Shown in pieces: positions 1-10,000 of a stretch of 64,000 nt of DNA (position 1 is its first letter; each line of letters begins with the position of its first letter). Position numbers and translations under genes: made by a program. The stretch covers positions 117,859 through 181,858 of the forward strand of contig NZ_VJZT01000002.1 of assembly GCF_007097245.1 (NCBI RefSeq), read 5' to 3'. Below the pieces are notes generated by a model. The model did not search any database. It was not told where the DNA came from and saw nothing but the letters and a program-made list of their open reading frames with translations. The stretch comes from Flavobacterium restrictum. GTDB lineage: Bacteria > Bacteroidota > Bacteroidia > Flavobacteriales > Flavobacteriaceae.

Positions 1-1170
1 AGTTTTGGCATAAGTCATTCCATTTACCGACCACAAATAACTGTCGCAAGCCGAAGCAGTCGTAGTATTTAAAGAACTTGGTGTGATGGTCAAATCCAAA
101 GTTTCGGTAACACAACCATTCCCGAAAGTGTAAGTACCTGAATTTGTGTATGTCATTCCATTTACTGACCACAAATAACTGTCGCAAGCCGAAGTAGTAG
201 TAGTATTTGTTGAACTTGGCATAATGGTTAAACCCAAGGTTTCGGTAACGCAACCTTTAACGAAAGTGTATACTCCAGTTTTGGCATAAGTCATTCCATT
301 TACCGACCAAAAGTAACTGTTGCAAGAATATGCAATTGTAGTAATTGATGAACTTGGCGTGATGGTTAAATCCAAAGTTTCGGTAACGCAACCTTTCACG
401 AAAGTGTAAATTCCGGTTTTGGCATAAGTCATTCCATTTACCGACCACAAATAACTGTCGCAAGCCGAAGCAGTCGTAGTATTTAAAGAACTTGGCGTAA
501 TGCTTAAATCCAAAGTTTCGGAAACGCAACCTTTCCCGAAAGTGTACACTCCAGATGTTGTGTACGTCATTCCATTTACCGACCACAAATAACTGTCGCA
601 AACCGATGCTGTCGTAGTATTTACAGAACTTGGCGTGATGGTCAAATCCAAAGTTTCGGTAACACAACCTTTCACGAAAGTGTAAGTACCTGAATTTGTG
701 TACGTCATTCCATTTACTGACCACAAATAACTGTCGCAAGCCGAAGCAGTAGTAGTATTTGTTGAACTTGGCGTGATGGTTAAATCCAAAGTTTCGGTAA
801 CGCAACCTTTCCCGAAAGTGTACACTCCTGAATTTGTGTACGTCATTCCATTTACCGACCACAAATAACTGTCGCAAGCCGAAGCAGTAGTAGTATTTGT
901 TGAACTTGGCGTGATAGTCAAATCCAAAGTTTCGGTAACGCAACCATTCCCGAAAGTGTAGATTCCTGAATTTGTGTACGTCATCCCATTTACTGACCAA
1001 GCGTAACGGTCACAACCCACTGCAACTTCAGTATTTGTTGAGCTTGGCGTGATAGTCAAATCCAACGTTTCAGTAACGCAACCTTTCACGAAAGTGTAGA
1101 TTCCTGAATTTGTGTACGTCATTCCATTAACTGACCACAAATAACTGTCGCAAGCCGTAATAGTTGTACC
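1..1170 (-). repeat. 138-bp in-frame tandem repeat array, about nine copies
   Basis: The landmark ctgtcgcaagccg or a close variant recurs at 41, 179, 317, 455, 593, 731, 869, 1007 and 1145, an exact 138-bp period (46 codons). Copies are close to identical; those at 317 and 1007 diverge most (tgttgcaagaa and cggtcacaaccc). The array continues past the left edge. Such uniform repeats inside a gene allow copy-number change by recombination. Confidence 0.95.
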
Positions 1171-3702
1171 CGATTCTATAATTGGAATAGCTGTAATAGT
1201 AGCTGAATTTACATTAAAAGCAGTATGCTTTATACCATCTGTCCCAGTTACAGCAACGAGTGTGTAGGTGGTTGTAGCATCCACCGAATTGGTATATACA
1301 TTAAAAGGAACCCCACTAACCACATTGGTAGCCGTTCTATTGGCGACTCCATCATTATAGACTACCGTAAATGGACCGACATTATCTGTTGTGGTCCAAG
1401 TAAGTTGTCCAATACTGCCCGAACATACAGTTCCATTTCCTGTTAAACTCCCCTGCGGAAGTACTACTTGCTGTAATACCGAAACCGAGTTAGAATTAGA
1501 ACTAGAATTTGCAACTACCAAATCTGGTTTCCCATCGCCATTCAAATCGCCAATACTAACCGAGTAAGGGTTTGATCCTACTAAATAATCACGTTTCAAT
1601 TCTAAACTACTTACAGGGTCAAAACTATCCGTAATGCGACCTGAAATAGCTTTGTTACGAAATAAAGACACACTCGAAATATCGTAATTAGCCAAAGCTA
1701 AATCCTGTTTTCCATCACCATCAACATCGCCAATAGAAACAGAATAAGAGTTGGATGGGGAGTTAAAAAGCATTCGAGATTCAAAACTACTGGTATTAAT
1801 GCTACCCATACTTGCATTGTTGCGTAATATCGTTAAGTAAAGATCGTGAGAAGCAGAAAGAACCAAATCAGGTTTTCCATCACCATCAATATCACCAATT
1901 TTTACACAAGAGGGAGAACCAGTAAATGATGCACCAGTATTGTAATCCACTTTACTGGCAAAACTACTGGAGGTTATTGCACCACAACCTGCTGTGTTGC
2001 GCAGTATCGAAAACCGATCTGTATTGAAACTCGTAACTACCAAATCTGGTTTTCCATCGCCATCTAAATCGCCAATTGCTAATGAATACGGACTTACTCT
2101 AGTGGTAAAAGCAACCTGACCAGCAAAACTATTAGAATCAATAACTCCCGAAATTGCCGTATTTTGAAATACAGATACCGTACTGTTACCATAATTTGAA
2201 ACAACCAAATCCGGTTTTCCATCCCCATCTATATCACCAGTAACGATACTTTTAATATCTTGACCTGTCCTAAAATCGACTTTAGTTGCAAAACTAGTCC
2301 CATCAATTATTCCAACTGTAGCAGTATTACGAAGTATTGATACTGAATCCTGACCGCCTGTATTCGCAACTGCCAAGTCTAATTTCCCATCTCCATCAAT
2401 ATCCGAAACAGCAACAAACATAGGATTCGCTCCTACCGAAAAATCAACTTTTGGAGCAAAACTAACCAAATCTAAACTTGAAGTATTACGAAAAATGGAC
2501 ACCGAACTACTAGTGAAATTAGCGACAATCAAATCGGGTTTACCATCGCCATCAATATCACCTATTTGCACTTCAATAGTATACGGACTAGTAACAAGAT
2601 CCAGTTTGGGTCTAAAAGAAAAACTACCCGACGAAGTAACTTGAAAAGATTTTGCAGAATAAATAGTAGTATTTGTAGCAAGATTCGTTACCGATATGTA
2701 TTGATACGTAGCACCCAAAGGCACCGTAACCGTTAAACTAGTTGTGGTAGCCCCCGTAACAGTAGCTTTTGTAGCACCAAAAAACACAATGTTTTGCCCC
2801 ACAATAGGATTAAAATTAGTACCAGTTAGGATTACAGTACTCCCAACAGCACCCTTTTCTGGCATAAAACTAGTGATTTGACTTGTATTTGGTACGTTTG
2901 CTCTAACGGCTGTTCGAGGCACTCCTACTGTACAGTACGAAAATTGCTGACAATAATATAACTTTCCATTCGCTAACGGAGTGGTAATAGGCAGTAATGT
3001 ACCCCCTGACGCAGCATCAAACCATTGTATATTGGCACCACTAACAACTAAATCCGCAAGTGTTGCATTCGCTTTATTACATAAAATTTGATTAGCATTT
3101 GCCACGGGTGCACTCGGATTAGCGAAACAATCTCCTGTAATTAAGGTTGGTGTTTTACCTAATAGAGAGACACCTACCATTTTAAAAATGTAGGTTTGAG
3201 ACGTTTCAACATGACTTGTAGGATATATTCCATATTCATACTCTGTTGATTGTCCTTTTGTTAAGGTAAAAGGGGTTATAGGTGCAAAAAAATCCATAAC
3301 TCGACCTATAACAAAAGAGGCTCCTGATGAAATTTGCTGTGTTGTTCGACTAAAATAAGTATTATTCTCATAAGTAGCAATAACAAGACCCGAATGAAAT
3401 ATTCTAAAATCATTTACGGTATTCAAATCATTGTCCATTGTAATCCAGGTAGTCCCGTTATCTTTCGAATATTGAAGCAAAGGATCAATAGTGGCATCTT
3501 TACTCGCTTCAATATCCATGCGCAATCGCAAGGCACCAAGATCATGGGTACTGATTTGCAAAGGAGCATCGGTAGCGGCTTTCCAAGTTGCCGAAGTTTC
3601 GGTACCATCATCATTTCGCCAGCGATAATGTCCTATAGTGGAATAGGCACTAACTGCATACACATTGACCAGTAGAAAAATAAAAAGCATCATTTTTTTC
3701 AT
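1..3702 (-). CDS. Large secreted adhesin-like protein with FG-GAP and 46-aa tandem repeats (3' end outside window)
   Basis: The reading frame is open for exactly 1234 codons from ATG at 3702 to the left edge, so the C-terminus is missing. Residues 1-19 form a signal peptide ending V-S-A. An Ig-like domain of the kind found in Flavobacterium surface proteins lies at about 195-268, an IPT/TIG domain at about 270-350, and seven FG-GAP/VCBS repeats at about 375-720, each with the calcium-type motif D-[IVL]-[DN]-G-D-G-K-x-D-L. From about residue 848 to the edge come nine 46-residue repeats containing CDSYLWSVNGMTYT and GCVTETLDLTITPSSTNT. The layout is that of exported T9SS cargo, so a C-terminal sorting domain is expected outside the window. 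It is an adhesin or surface protein by architecture only; the ligand is unknown. The gene is easily missed because it has no stop codon in the window. Confidence 0.85.
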   Translation of the reverse strand, partial: MKKMMLFIFLLVNVYAVSAYSTIGHYRWRNDDGTETSATWKAATDAPLQISTHDLGALRLRMDIEASKDATIDPLLQYSKDNGTTWITMDNDLNTVNDFRIFHSGLVIATYENNTYFSRTTQQISSGASFVIGRVMDFFAPITPFTLTKGQSTEYEYGIYPTSHVETSQTYIFKMVGVSLLGKTPTLITGDCFANPSAPVANANQILCNKANATLADLVVSGANIQWFDAASGGTLLPITTPLANGKLYYCQQFSYCTVGVPRTAVRANVPNTSQITSFMPEKGAVGSTVILTGTNFNPIVGQNIVFFGATKATVTGATTTSLTVTVPLGATYQYISVTNLATNTTIYSAKSFQVTSSGSFSFRPKLDLVTSPYTIEVQIGDIDGDGKPDLIVANFTSSSVSIFRNTSSLDLVSFAPKVDFSVGANPMFVAVSDIDGDGKLDLAVANTGGQDSVSILRNTATVGIIDGTSFATKVDFRTGQDIKSIVTGDIDGDGKPDLVVSNYGNSTVSVFQNTAISGVIDSNSFAGQVAFTTRVSPYSLAIGDLDGDGKPDLVVTSFNTDRFSILRNTAGCGAITSSSFASKVDYNTGASFTGSPSCVKIGDIDGDGKPDLVLSASHDLYLTILRNNASMGSINTSSFESRMLFNSPSNSYSVSIGDVDGDGKQDLALANYDISSVSLFRNKAISGRITDSFDPVSSLELKRDYLVGSNPYSVSIGDLNGDGKPDLVVANSSSNSNSVSVLQQVVLPQGSLTGNGTVCSGSIGQLTWTTTDNVGPFTVVYNDGVANRTATNVVSGVPFNVYTNSVDATTTYTLVAVTGTDGIKHTAFNVNSATITAIPIIESGTTITACDSYLWSVNGMTYTNSGIYTFVKGCVTETLDLTITPSSTNTEVAVGCDRYAWSVNGMTYTNSGIYTFGNGCVTETLDLTITPSSTNTTTASACDSYLWSVNGMTYTNSGVYTFGKGCVTETLDLTITPSSTNTTTASACDSYLWSVNGMTYTNSGTYTFVKGCVTETLDLTITPSSVNTTTASVCDSYLWSVNGMTYTTSGVYTFGKGCVSETLDLSITPSSLNTTTASACDSYLWSVNGMTYAKTGIYTFVKGCVTETLDLTITPSSSITTIAYSCNSYFWSVNGMTYAKTGVYTFVKGCVTETLGLTIMPSSTNTTTTSACDSYLWSVNGMTYTNSGTYTFGNGCVTETLDLTITPSSLNTTTASACDSYLWSVNGMTYAKT

Positions 3703-3757
3703 TGTATTCTGTTTTTAGTAATGTTGGTATTAAAAAATTTAATTTCTTTCAAAAAAG

Positions 3758-5341
3758 TCATTCTATGGTTGTTTTATGTATTTTGGCAAACAAATAAAAT
3801 GAGACGAGTATAAAAAAAGCCGCCAGAATTATTGGGAATAAATTAGGAAAACGACTAAACAAAGTCCTATTGCTATTGGGAAATAGCATTCCTGAAACAA
3901 CAGTTCCTATAGTATCCTTTTTCTGTTCCACAACATCACCATAGCTGTTAATGATGGCATTAAACCCACAATTATTAGCAATACTGCAATCCTTCCTGTT
4001 TTCTACTGCCATCAATCGGGCGTAATACAAATGATGTTTTGAGACATAAGTACCTCTAAACCAACCATCATTACTAACATTAAACAAGAAATTAGCTCCA
4101 GCACGCACTTGAACAGCCGCACTACTCTCAACCACGATTTCGTTACAAACCAATGTTGCCACTTTGCCAAAACGAGTTGCTATAGGATCTTGAGCAACTC
4201 CATTTGCAAAAACAAAACCTTCTTTACTGGCAAAAGGTACTAGCAAGTCTCCAATGGGTTTTTCAATACCTTTTAACAAAATTTGCTTGTTATAAACAGC
4301 AGTAACTTTGGCATTGTTACCAATATAATAAACCGAATTATAGTTCCTTTTATCAATTGGATTCTCGGTATTTATCCCGATTACTTGCGTGAGTTTTGAA
4401 CCGCTACTTATTTTAAGTAGTGCCTTCAATAAATCATCATCAGGAGCATACGTCCAAGGCAATGCCGATTCTGGCCAAACAATAAAATCTGGACGAAGTG
4501 CAACCGCTGAATGACAAAGTTCAAAATAATTTGCCGCCAATGCGTTGCCATTATCACTGTTCCATTTGGTTTCAGGACTTGTATTATCCGAAACAAGGAC
4601 AACTTTGAATGGTTTTTTTATAAAAATAGGCTGGTAATTACAATAGGTAACAGCCCCAAAAACAAGAAAGAAAACAAAAATGACAGCGTTATAAATTAAA
4701 TAAACTGTGTTTTTTTGGATAAAAAAAACAGCAAATAGTATGTTAATAAGTACCGTGAAAAAAGTAAGTACGGATAAACCGCCAAAAGAAGTAAGTTGCA
4801 ACAAATAAATATTAGCACAGAAAGAAAATCCCAACCTAAAAAGATGCAATGGAAAAGAAGCCATAACGGTGGTCAAACCCAATTCCAAAAGTGTCCATAA
4901 AGCAGCTATAGCAACAGCGTTTAACAGGATTTTAAAGCATAAATTGGAATTAGAAAACCAAAAAAATCGGGTTATAAAGAGCAAAATGCCAAAATACAAA
5001 CCCAACAACAAACAACTGACCACAAAAACCAAAAAACCAAACCAAAAGCTAACTCCAGTATAATGCCCTACTCCTTTAATCATCCAAAAAAACAGTCCTA
5101 AACCCAATCCAACTCCAAAAGCAAGTCCACAAAAAAAGGAAGCTTTTTTAGATTCTTTGAAAACAAAAATAAAAAGGGGAGCAATCGAAATGCAAGCCAA
5201 TACATACCACATATTCATGGTAACAACTGCTGTAAAAACACCTGAAACAAACGATAAATAAAGACTTTGATTTTTGTAAAATAGCTTCAAATTTTTTGCT
5301 TTTAATAATGAAAAAGATAAAACAGCACCTGCTGCTATCAA
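3758..5341 (-). CDS. lnt: Lnt-like apolipoprotein N-acyltransferase
   Basis: This 527-residue membrane protein has about six N-terminal hydrophobic segments (residues 30-240) followed by a nitrilase-fold domain. Lnt transfers an acyl chain from phospholipid to the N-terminal cysteine of lipoproteins at the outer face of the inner membrane. The catalytic triad appears present: Glu291 in WPESALPW, Lys352 in VYNK and Cys399 in LVCNE. Glu360 and Glu401, matching further essential acidic residues, are also kept, but the usual CYE is CNE. The start is uncertain: an in-frame TAG lies five codons upstream of a TTG at 5341, no ATG occurs before the first membrane segment, and ATG codons appear only from residue 42 (MNMW). 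Flavobacteria often carry more than one Lnt-like gene, so this may be a paralogue. It stands alone between the adhesin and an AraC regulator. Confidence 0.8.
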   Translation of the reverse strand: MIAAGAVLSFSLLKAKNLKLFYKNQSLYLSFVSGVFTAVVTMNMWYVLACISIAPLFIFVFKESKKASFFCGLAFGVGLGLGLFFWMIKGVGHYTGVSFWFGFLVFVVSCLLLGLYFGILLFITRFFWFSNSNLCFKILLNAVAIAALWTLLELGLTTVMASFPLHLFRLGFSFCANIYLLQLTSFGGLSVLTFFTVLINILFAVFFIQKNTVYLIYNAVIFVFFLVFGAVTYCNYQPIFIKKPFKVVLVSDNTSPETKWNSDNGNALAANYFELCHSAVALRPDFIVWPESALPWTYAPDDDLLKALLKISSGSKLTQVIGINTENPIDKRNYNSVYYIGNNAKVTAVYNKQILLKGIEKPIGDLLVPFASKEGFVFANGVAQDPIATRFGKVATLVCNEIVVESSAAVQVRAGANFLFNVSNDGWFRGTYVSKHHLYYARLMAVENRKDCSIANNCGFNAIINSYGDVVEQKKDTIGTVVSGMLFPNSNRTLFSRFPNLFPIILAAFFILVSFYLFAKIHKTTIE

Positions 5342-5415
5342 TTGAAAGCAAATCTACCTTAAATAAAAACCGTTAAATAGCCAATTAAGACCCATTTTTT
5401 ATTTCTACAAAAAAA

Positions 5416-6477
5416 TCAATTCCTAAATTCGGAAGGCAATTTTCCAAACCTTTTCTTAAACGTTGCTGCAAACTTACTCGCACTGTCATAGCCCGTTATT
5501 GCTGCAATAACATTGATCAAAGCTGTAGAATTTTGAACAAGTTGCATTGCCAACAACATGTTTTGCTCTTTGTGGTATTGCAACATCGAATACCCAAAAA
5601 CCGTTTTGAAGTACGTTTTTAGTTTAGTCGGCGACATCATAACTTCACTTGCAATTTCTTCAACACCAACAAATGGTACACTCAAGTTCAGAGAAATCAT
5701 TTTTTCGGCTTTGGCAATTTTAGCATAATTCAAATTGCTCAACGAAACATTTTCTGCAATGCGATTGTCATCAAATACATTGTCCACAAAATAATCTATT
5801 AATGTCAAACAATTTTTTCTCAACTCTTGAATATGAAAAACACCGTCCTTTTCACTCAAAATAATTTCCGATACTATTTTGGCCACTTCATTTGCCTCTG
5901 GAGTACGATTTGACCAAGTAAAAGAGCCTGTTTTACCATCCAAAAAAGCCTGAAAAGTAGTATTATGAGCACTGTTTTTAATCAAAATAGTTTCGTCGGC
6001 CCATTTTTTATCAAAAACTAAATTATAAAATTTTCCTTTTGTAGTCTGATAGAAATACGTTTGAACCTCGGTTTTTGGCTTGGAAAGTGTCCAACAAGTA
6101 TTGGTTATTTTTATATTTTGGCCTGTAGCATTTTTGACAGGGAATTCATGTTCAAACACTGAAAATGTCAAAATATAAAATTCACTAGCAAAATTCTCAT
6201 CATAAATAGATTTGGCAATAATATTTTTTTTGATTTCAATATGACTGGTCAAAAGCCAAAAATTATCTTCCATTTCTCTATAATACATCGTTCCCTTACA
6301 AAACAAATTGTTCGAAAAAATGCCTTGTTCCAGTAACTTGTGATTGGAAACAGGATTTTTAATTAGGCTATCAACCATGATTTGGGGAGAATTTGCCAAA
6401 TACGGTAATTCAAAAAAACCATCTTTGAACATAAAAAGATATTTCGCAACAAATAAATCCCATTTAGATTTGGTCAT
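5416..6477 (-). CDS. AraC-family transcriptional regulator
   Basis: The 353-residue protein ends in an AraC-type double helix-turn-helix domain (about residues 265-353). The first helix-turn-helix covers VEEIASEVMMSPTKLKTYFK and the second VIAAITGYDSASKFAATFKK, followed by the usual FGKLPSEFR ending. The N-terminal 250 residues contain no domain I recognise, so the ligand or signal is unknown. The stop is 74 bp upstream of the lnt-like gene on the same strand. The target genes cannot be deduced. Confidence 0.85.
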   Translation of the reverse strand: MTKSKWDLFVAKYLFMFKDGFFELPYLANSPQIMVDSLIKNPVSNHKLLEQGIFSNNLFCKGTMYYREMEDNFWLLTSHIEIKKNIIAKSIYDENFASEFYILTFSVFEHEFPVKNATGQNIKITNTCWTLSKPKTEVQTYFYQTTKGKFYNLVFDKKWADETILIKNSAHNTTFQAFLDGKTGSFTWSNRTPEANEVAKIVSEIILSEKDGVFHIQELRKNCLTLIDYFVDNVFDDNRIAENVSLSNLNYAKIAKAEKMISLNLSVPFVGVEEIASEVMMSPTKLKTYFKTVFGYSMLQYHKEQNMLLAMQLVQNSTALINVIAAITGYDSASKFAATFKKRFGKLPSEFRN

Positions 6478-6594
6478 AATTTAAAGGCATTAGAATTTAG
6501 GTCCATTAAATACCTAGTTATTTTTTTAGAAAAGGTAACAAATTTTAAGCGATACTCATAAAAGAAATTCTAAACGCTTTGATTTTCATCCAAT

Positions 6595-6622
6595 AAAAAA
6601 GGCTCCATCACTGGAGCCTTTT
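6595..6622 (-). terminator. Rho-independent terminator after the DUF3467 gene
   Basis: The perfect 9-bp stem AAGGCTCCA / TGGAGCCTT with loop TCAC is followed, on the minus strand, by six T. It lies just past the DUF3467 stop and ends the rpsU-to-rpoC-to-DUF3467 block. Confidence 0.9.
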
Positions 6623-6625
6623 GAT

Positions 6626-6928
6626 TTATGCTTGTCCTGTTGGACCAAAGTTTAATGGTATAGGAGTTTGTTCGGTGTCTTTGATTTCGCCATGAGCGAC
6701 TTCAAAACGATGAATATTTTCTCCAATCGCCTTAAATAATCTTTTGGCGTGTTGCGGAGTCAAGACAATTCTTGACTTCACTTTAGCTTTAGGAATACCC
6801 GGCATAATACTTACAAAATCTAAAACAAATTCAGAAGAAGAATGATTTATAATAGCCAAATTAGAATAAATTCCTTCGGCAATTTTTTCATCTAGTTCAA
6901 TATTTATTTGTTCCTGTTGTTCTTTCAT
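6626..6928 (-). CDS. DUF3467 domain-containing protein
   Basis: This 100-residue protein of unknown function matches the DUF3467 family through its core FVLDFVSIMPGIPKAKVKSR followed by VLTPQHAKRLFKAIGENI. It is acidic at the N-terminus, has no signal peptide or membrane segment, and is presumably cytoplasmic. The gene follows rpoC at 99 bp and precedes a strong terminator, so it is probably the last gene of the RNA polymerase operon. The position after rpoC is common in Bacteroidota (recalled from family knowledge) and suggests a link with transcription, but no function is proven. Confidence 0.8.
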   Translation of the reverse strand: MKEQQEQINIELDEKIAEGIYSNLAIINHSSSEFVLDFVSIMPGIPKAKVKSRIVLTPQHAKRLFKAIGENIHRFEVAHGEIKDTEQTPIPLNFGPTGQA

Positions 6929-6946
6929 ATTATAAAAAATTTAAAA

Positions 6947-7014
6947 ATTGAAAGATTTAATGATTTAAAAACCCAAAGATTATCAAGACAATCATTAAAT
7001 TTTTAAATCTTTCA
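6947..7014. repeat. Imperfect inverted repeat in the rpoC-DUF3467 spacer
   Basis: The left arm attgaaagatttaatgatt (6947-6965) matches the inverse of 6990-7014, which ends taaatctttcaat, with a short insertion. AT-rich hairpins of this type may influence RNA stability between rpoC and the DUF3467 gene. No T-tract follows, so it does not look like a terminator. Confidence 0.55.
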
Positions 7015-7027
7015 ATCTCTAAATTAA

Positions 7028-10000
7028 TTAGTATATATACTCTTCTTTATTAGCCATCATATCGTTGTAATCTTCTTTAGATCCAACAATAGTATGATCG
7101 TATTCTCTCATACCAGTACCTGCAGGAATTCTATGTCCTACAATTACATTTTCTTTCAATCCTTCTAGGTAATCCACTTTACCTGCTACAGCAGCTTCGT
7201 TTAAAACTTTAGTTGTTTCTTGGAAAGAAGCAGCAGAGATAAATGATTTCGTTTGAAGCGATGCTCTTGTAATACCTTGTAAAACTGGAGTTGCTGTTGC
7301 TGTGATAACATCACGAGCTACAACAAGGTTTTTATCAGTACGTTTCAATAATGAATTTTCGTCACGCAATTCACGAGGTGTAATAATTTGCCCCGCTTTT
7401 AATGCGCTAGAATCCCCAGCATCTTCAACGACTTTCATACCATATAAATTATCGTTTTGAACGATAAAATCTTTAGTGTGAATCAATTGATCTTCTAGGA
7501 ACAATGTGTCTCCTGGATCTTGAACTCTAACTTTACGCATCATTTGACGTATTACTACTTCAAAGTGCTTGTCGTTAATTTTCACCCCTTGCAAACGGTA
7601 TACTTCTTGAATTTCGTTAACCAAATACTGTTGAACAGCTGCTGGTCCTTGTATTCTTAAAATATCATCTGGCGTAATTGCTCCATCAGACAATGGTACA
7701 CCTGCACGTACGAAGTCATTTTCTTGAACTAGAATTTGGCTTGATAATTTAACCAAGTATTTTCTAACATCACCAAATTTCGATTCAATAACGATTTCAC
7801 GGTTTCCTCTTTTGATTTTTCCAAAAGAAACAACACCATCAATTTCCGAAACTACCGCTGGGTTTGAAGGATTACGAGCTTCTAACAACTCTGTAATTCT
7901 AGGTAAACCTCCTGTAATATCTCCTGATTTAGAAGAACGACGTGGAATTTTTACCAATACTTTACCTGCTTTAATTTTCTCCCCGTTTTCAACCATTAAG
8001 TGGGCTCCAACTGGTAAGTTATACGAACGAATTAATTCGCCATCTTTACCGTAAACCAATAAAGTTGGGATTAATTTTTTGGCTCTTGATTCTGAAATTA
8101 CTTTTTCTTGGAAACCAGTTTGCTCATCAATTTCAACCATAAATGATTGTCCTTGTTCTAAATCTTCATAGGCAATTTTACCTGTAAATTCAGAAACAAT
8201 AACACCATTATAAGGATCCCATTTACAAATCACATCTCCTTTTGCAACTGATTGACCATCGGCAACAAAAATACTAGAACCGTAAGGAACGTTATTAGTA
8301 CTTAATAAAATACCTGTTTTTTCGTCAATTAATTTTAATTCCGTAGAACGAGACACGACAATATCAACAGCATTCCCTTCGTTGTCTTCTCCTTTAACAG
8401 TTTTTAAATCTTCAATTTCTAGTTTACCACCAAAACGGGCAACAATACTAGACTCCTCAGATATACCACCCGCAACCCCACCAACGTGGAAGGTACGCAA
8501 AGTCAACTGTGTTCCAGGTTCTCCAATAGATTGTGCGGCAATTACACCAACAGCTTCTCCTCTTTGTGTCATTTTACCAGTAGCTAAATTTCTACCGTAA
8601 CATTTGGCACAAATACCTTTCAACGCTTCACAAGTTAATGGAGAGCGAACGTCTACTTTCTCGATAGGAGAAGATTCGATTGCTTTCATAATAACTTCGG
8701 TAATTTGTTGTCCAGATTGAACTAAAACTTCACTAGTCAAAGGATTAATTACGTCCTGCAAGGCAACACGTCCTAAAATTCTTTCTCCAAGTGATTCAAC
8801 AATTTCTTCATTTTTCTTCAAAGCCGAAACTTCAACACCTCGCAAAGTACCACAATCATCGATATTTACAATAACATCTTGCGATACATCATGCAATCTT
8901 CTTGTTAAGTACCCCGCATCGGCCGTTTTCAAAGCCGTATCCGCAAGACCTTTACGAGCACCGTGAGTGGAGATAAAATACTCTAAAATCGAAAGTCCTT
9001 CTTTAAAGTTAGAAAGAATCGGGTTTTCAATAATCTCACCACCACCGGCAGTTGATTTTTTTGGCTTTGCCATCAAACCACGCATACCCGTTAACTGACG
9101 AATTTGTTCTTTGGAACCCCTCGCTCCAGAATCAAGCATCATGTACACCGAGTTAAACCCTTGTTGGTCTTCTCTAATGTTTTTCATAGCCAACTCTGTC
9201 AATTGAGCATTAGCAGAAGTCCAAACATCAATAACTTGGTTGTAACGCTCGTTATTGGTAATAAGACCCATGTTATAATTAGCAGAAATACCTTGAACTT
9301 GTTCTCTGGCGTCTGCAATTAATTTAGGTTTTTGTTCTGGAATTCGAATATCCCCAAGAGAGAAGGACAATCCTCCTTTGAAGGCGAATTTGTACCCCAT
9401 ATTTTTCATGTCATCCAAGAAACTTGCCGTTGTAGGAACATCGGTAGAACTTAAAACGTGACCAATAATATCTCTAAGGTTTTTCTTGGTCAATACATCA
9501 TTGATATATCCAGCTGCTTCTGGTACTACTTCATTAAATAATACACGTCCAGCAGTAGTTTGAATAATTTGATATACTAATTCTCCAGCTTCATTAAAAT
9601 CTTTTGCTCTAATTTTTACTCTAGCATTCAATTCTAATCTTCCTTCGTTCAAAGCAATATTTACTTCTTCGGCAGAATAGAAAGTGATTCCTTCTCCTAA
9701 AATAACTTTTTCAGGTGTTGACAAACGTTCTTTGGTCATATAATAAAGACCCAAAACCATATCCTGAGAAGGAACTGTAATTGGAGCACCATTAGCAGGA
9801 TTCAAGATATTATGAGAACCCAACATTAACAATTGCGCTTCCAGAATAGCTTCTGGTCCCAATGGCAAGTGAACCGCCATTTGATCCCCATCAAAATCCG
9901 CATTAAATGCTGTACAAACTAAAGGGTGCAATTGGATTGCTTTTCCTTCAATTAATTTTGGTTGGAAAGCTTGAATACCCAATCTGTGCAAAGTAGGGGC

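Noticed and set aside
257..1000. 247-codon open frame on the minus strand made of FGLRQLFVVGKWNDVHKF-like units
   Set aside because: It is another frame of the 138-bp repeats (a multiple of three, so any stop-free frame stays open). The in-phase frame from 3702 has a signal peptide and recognised domains.
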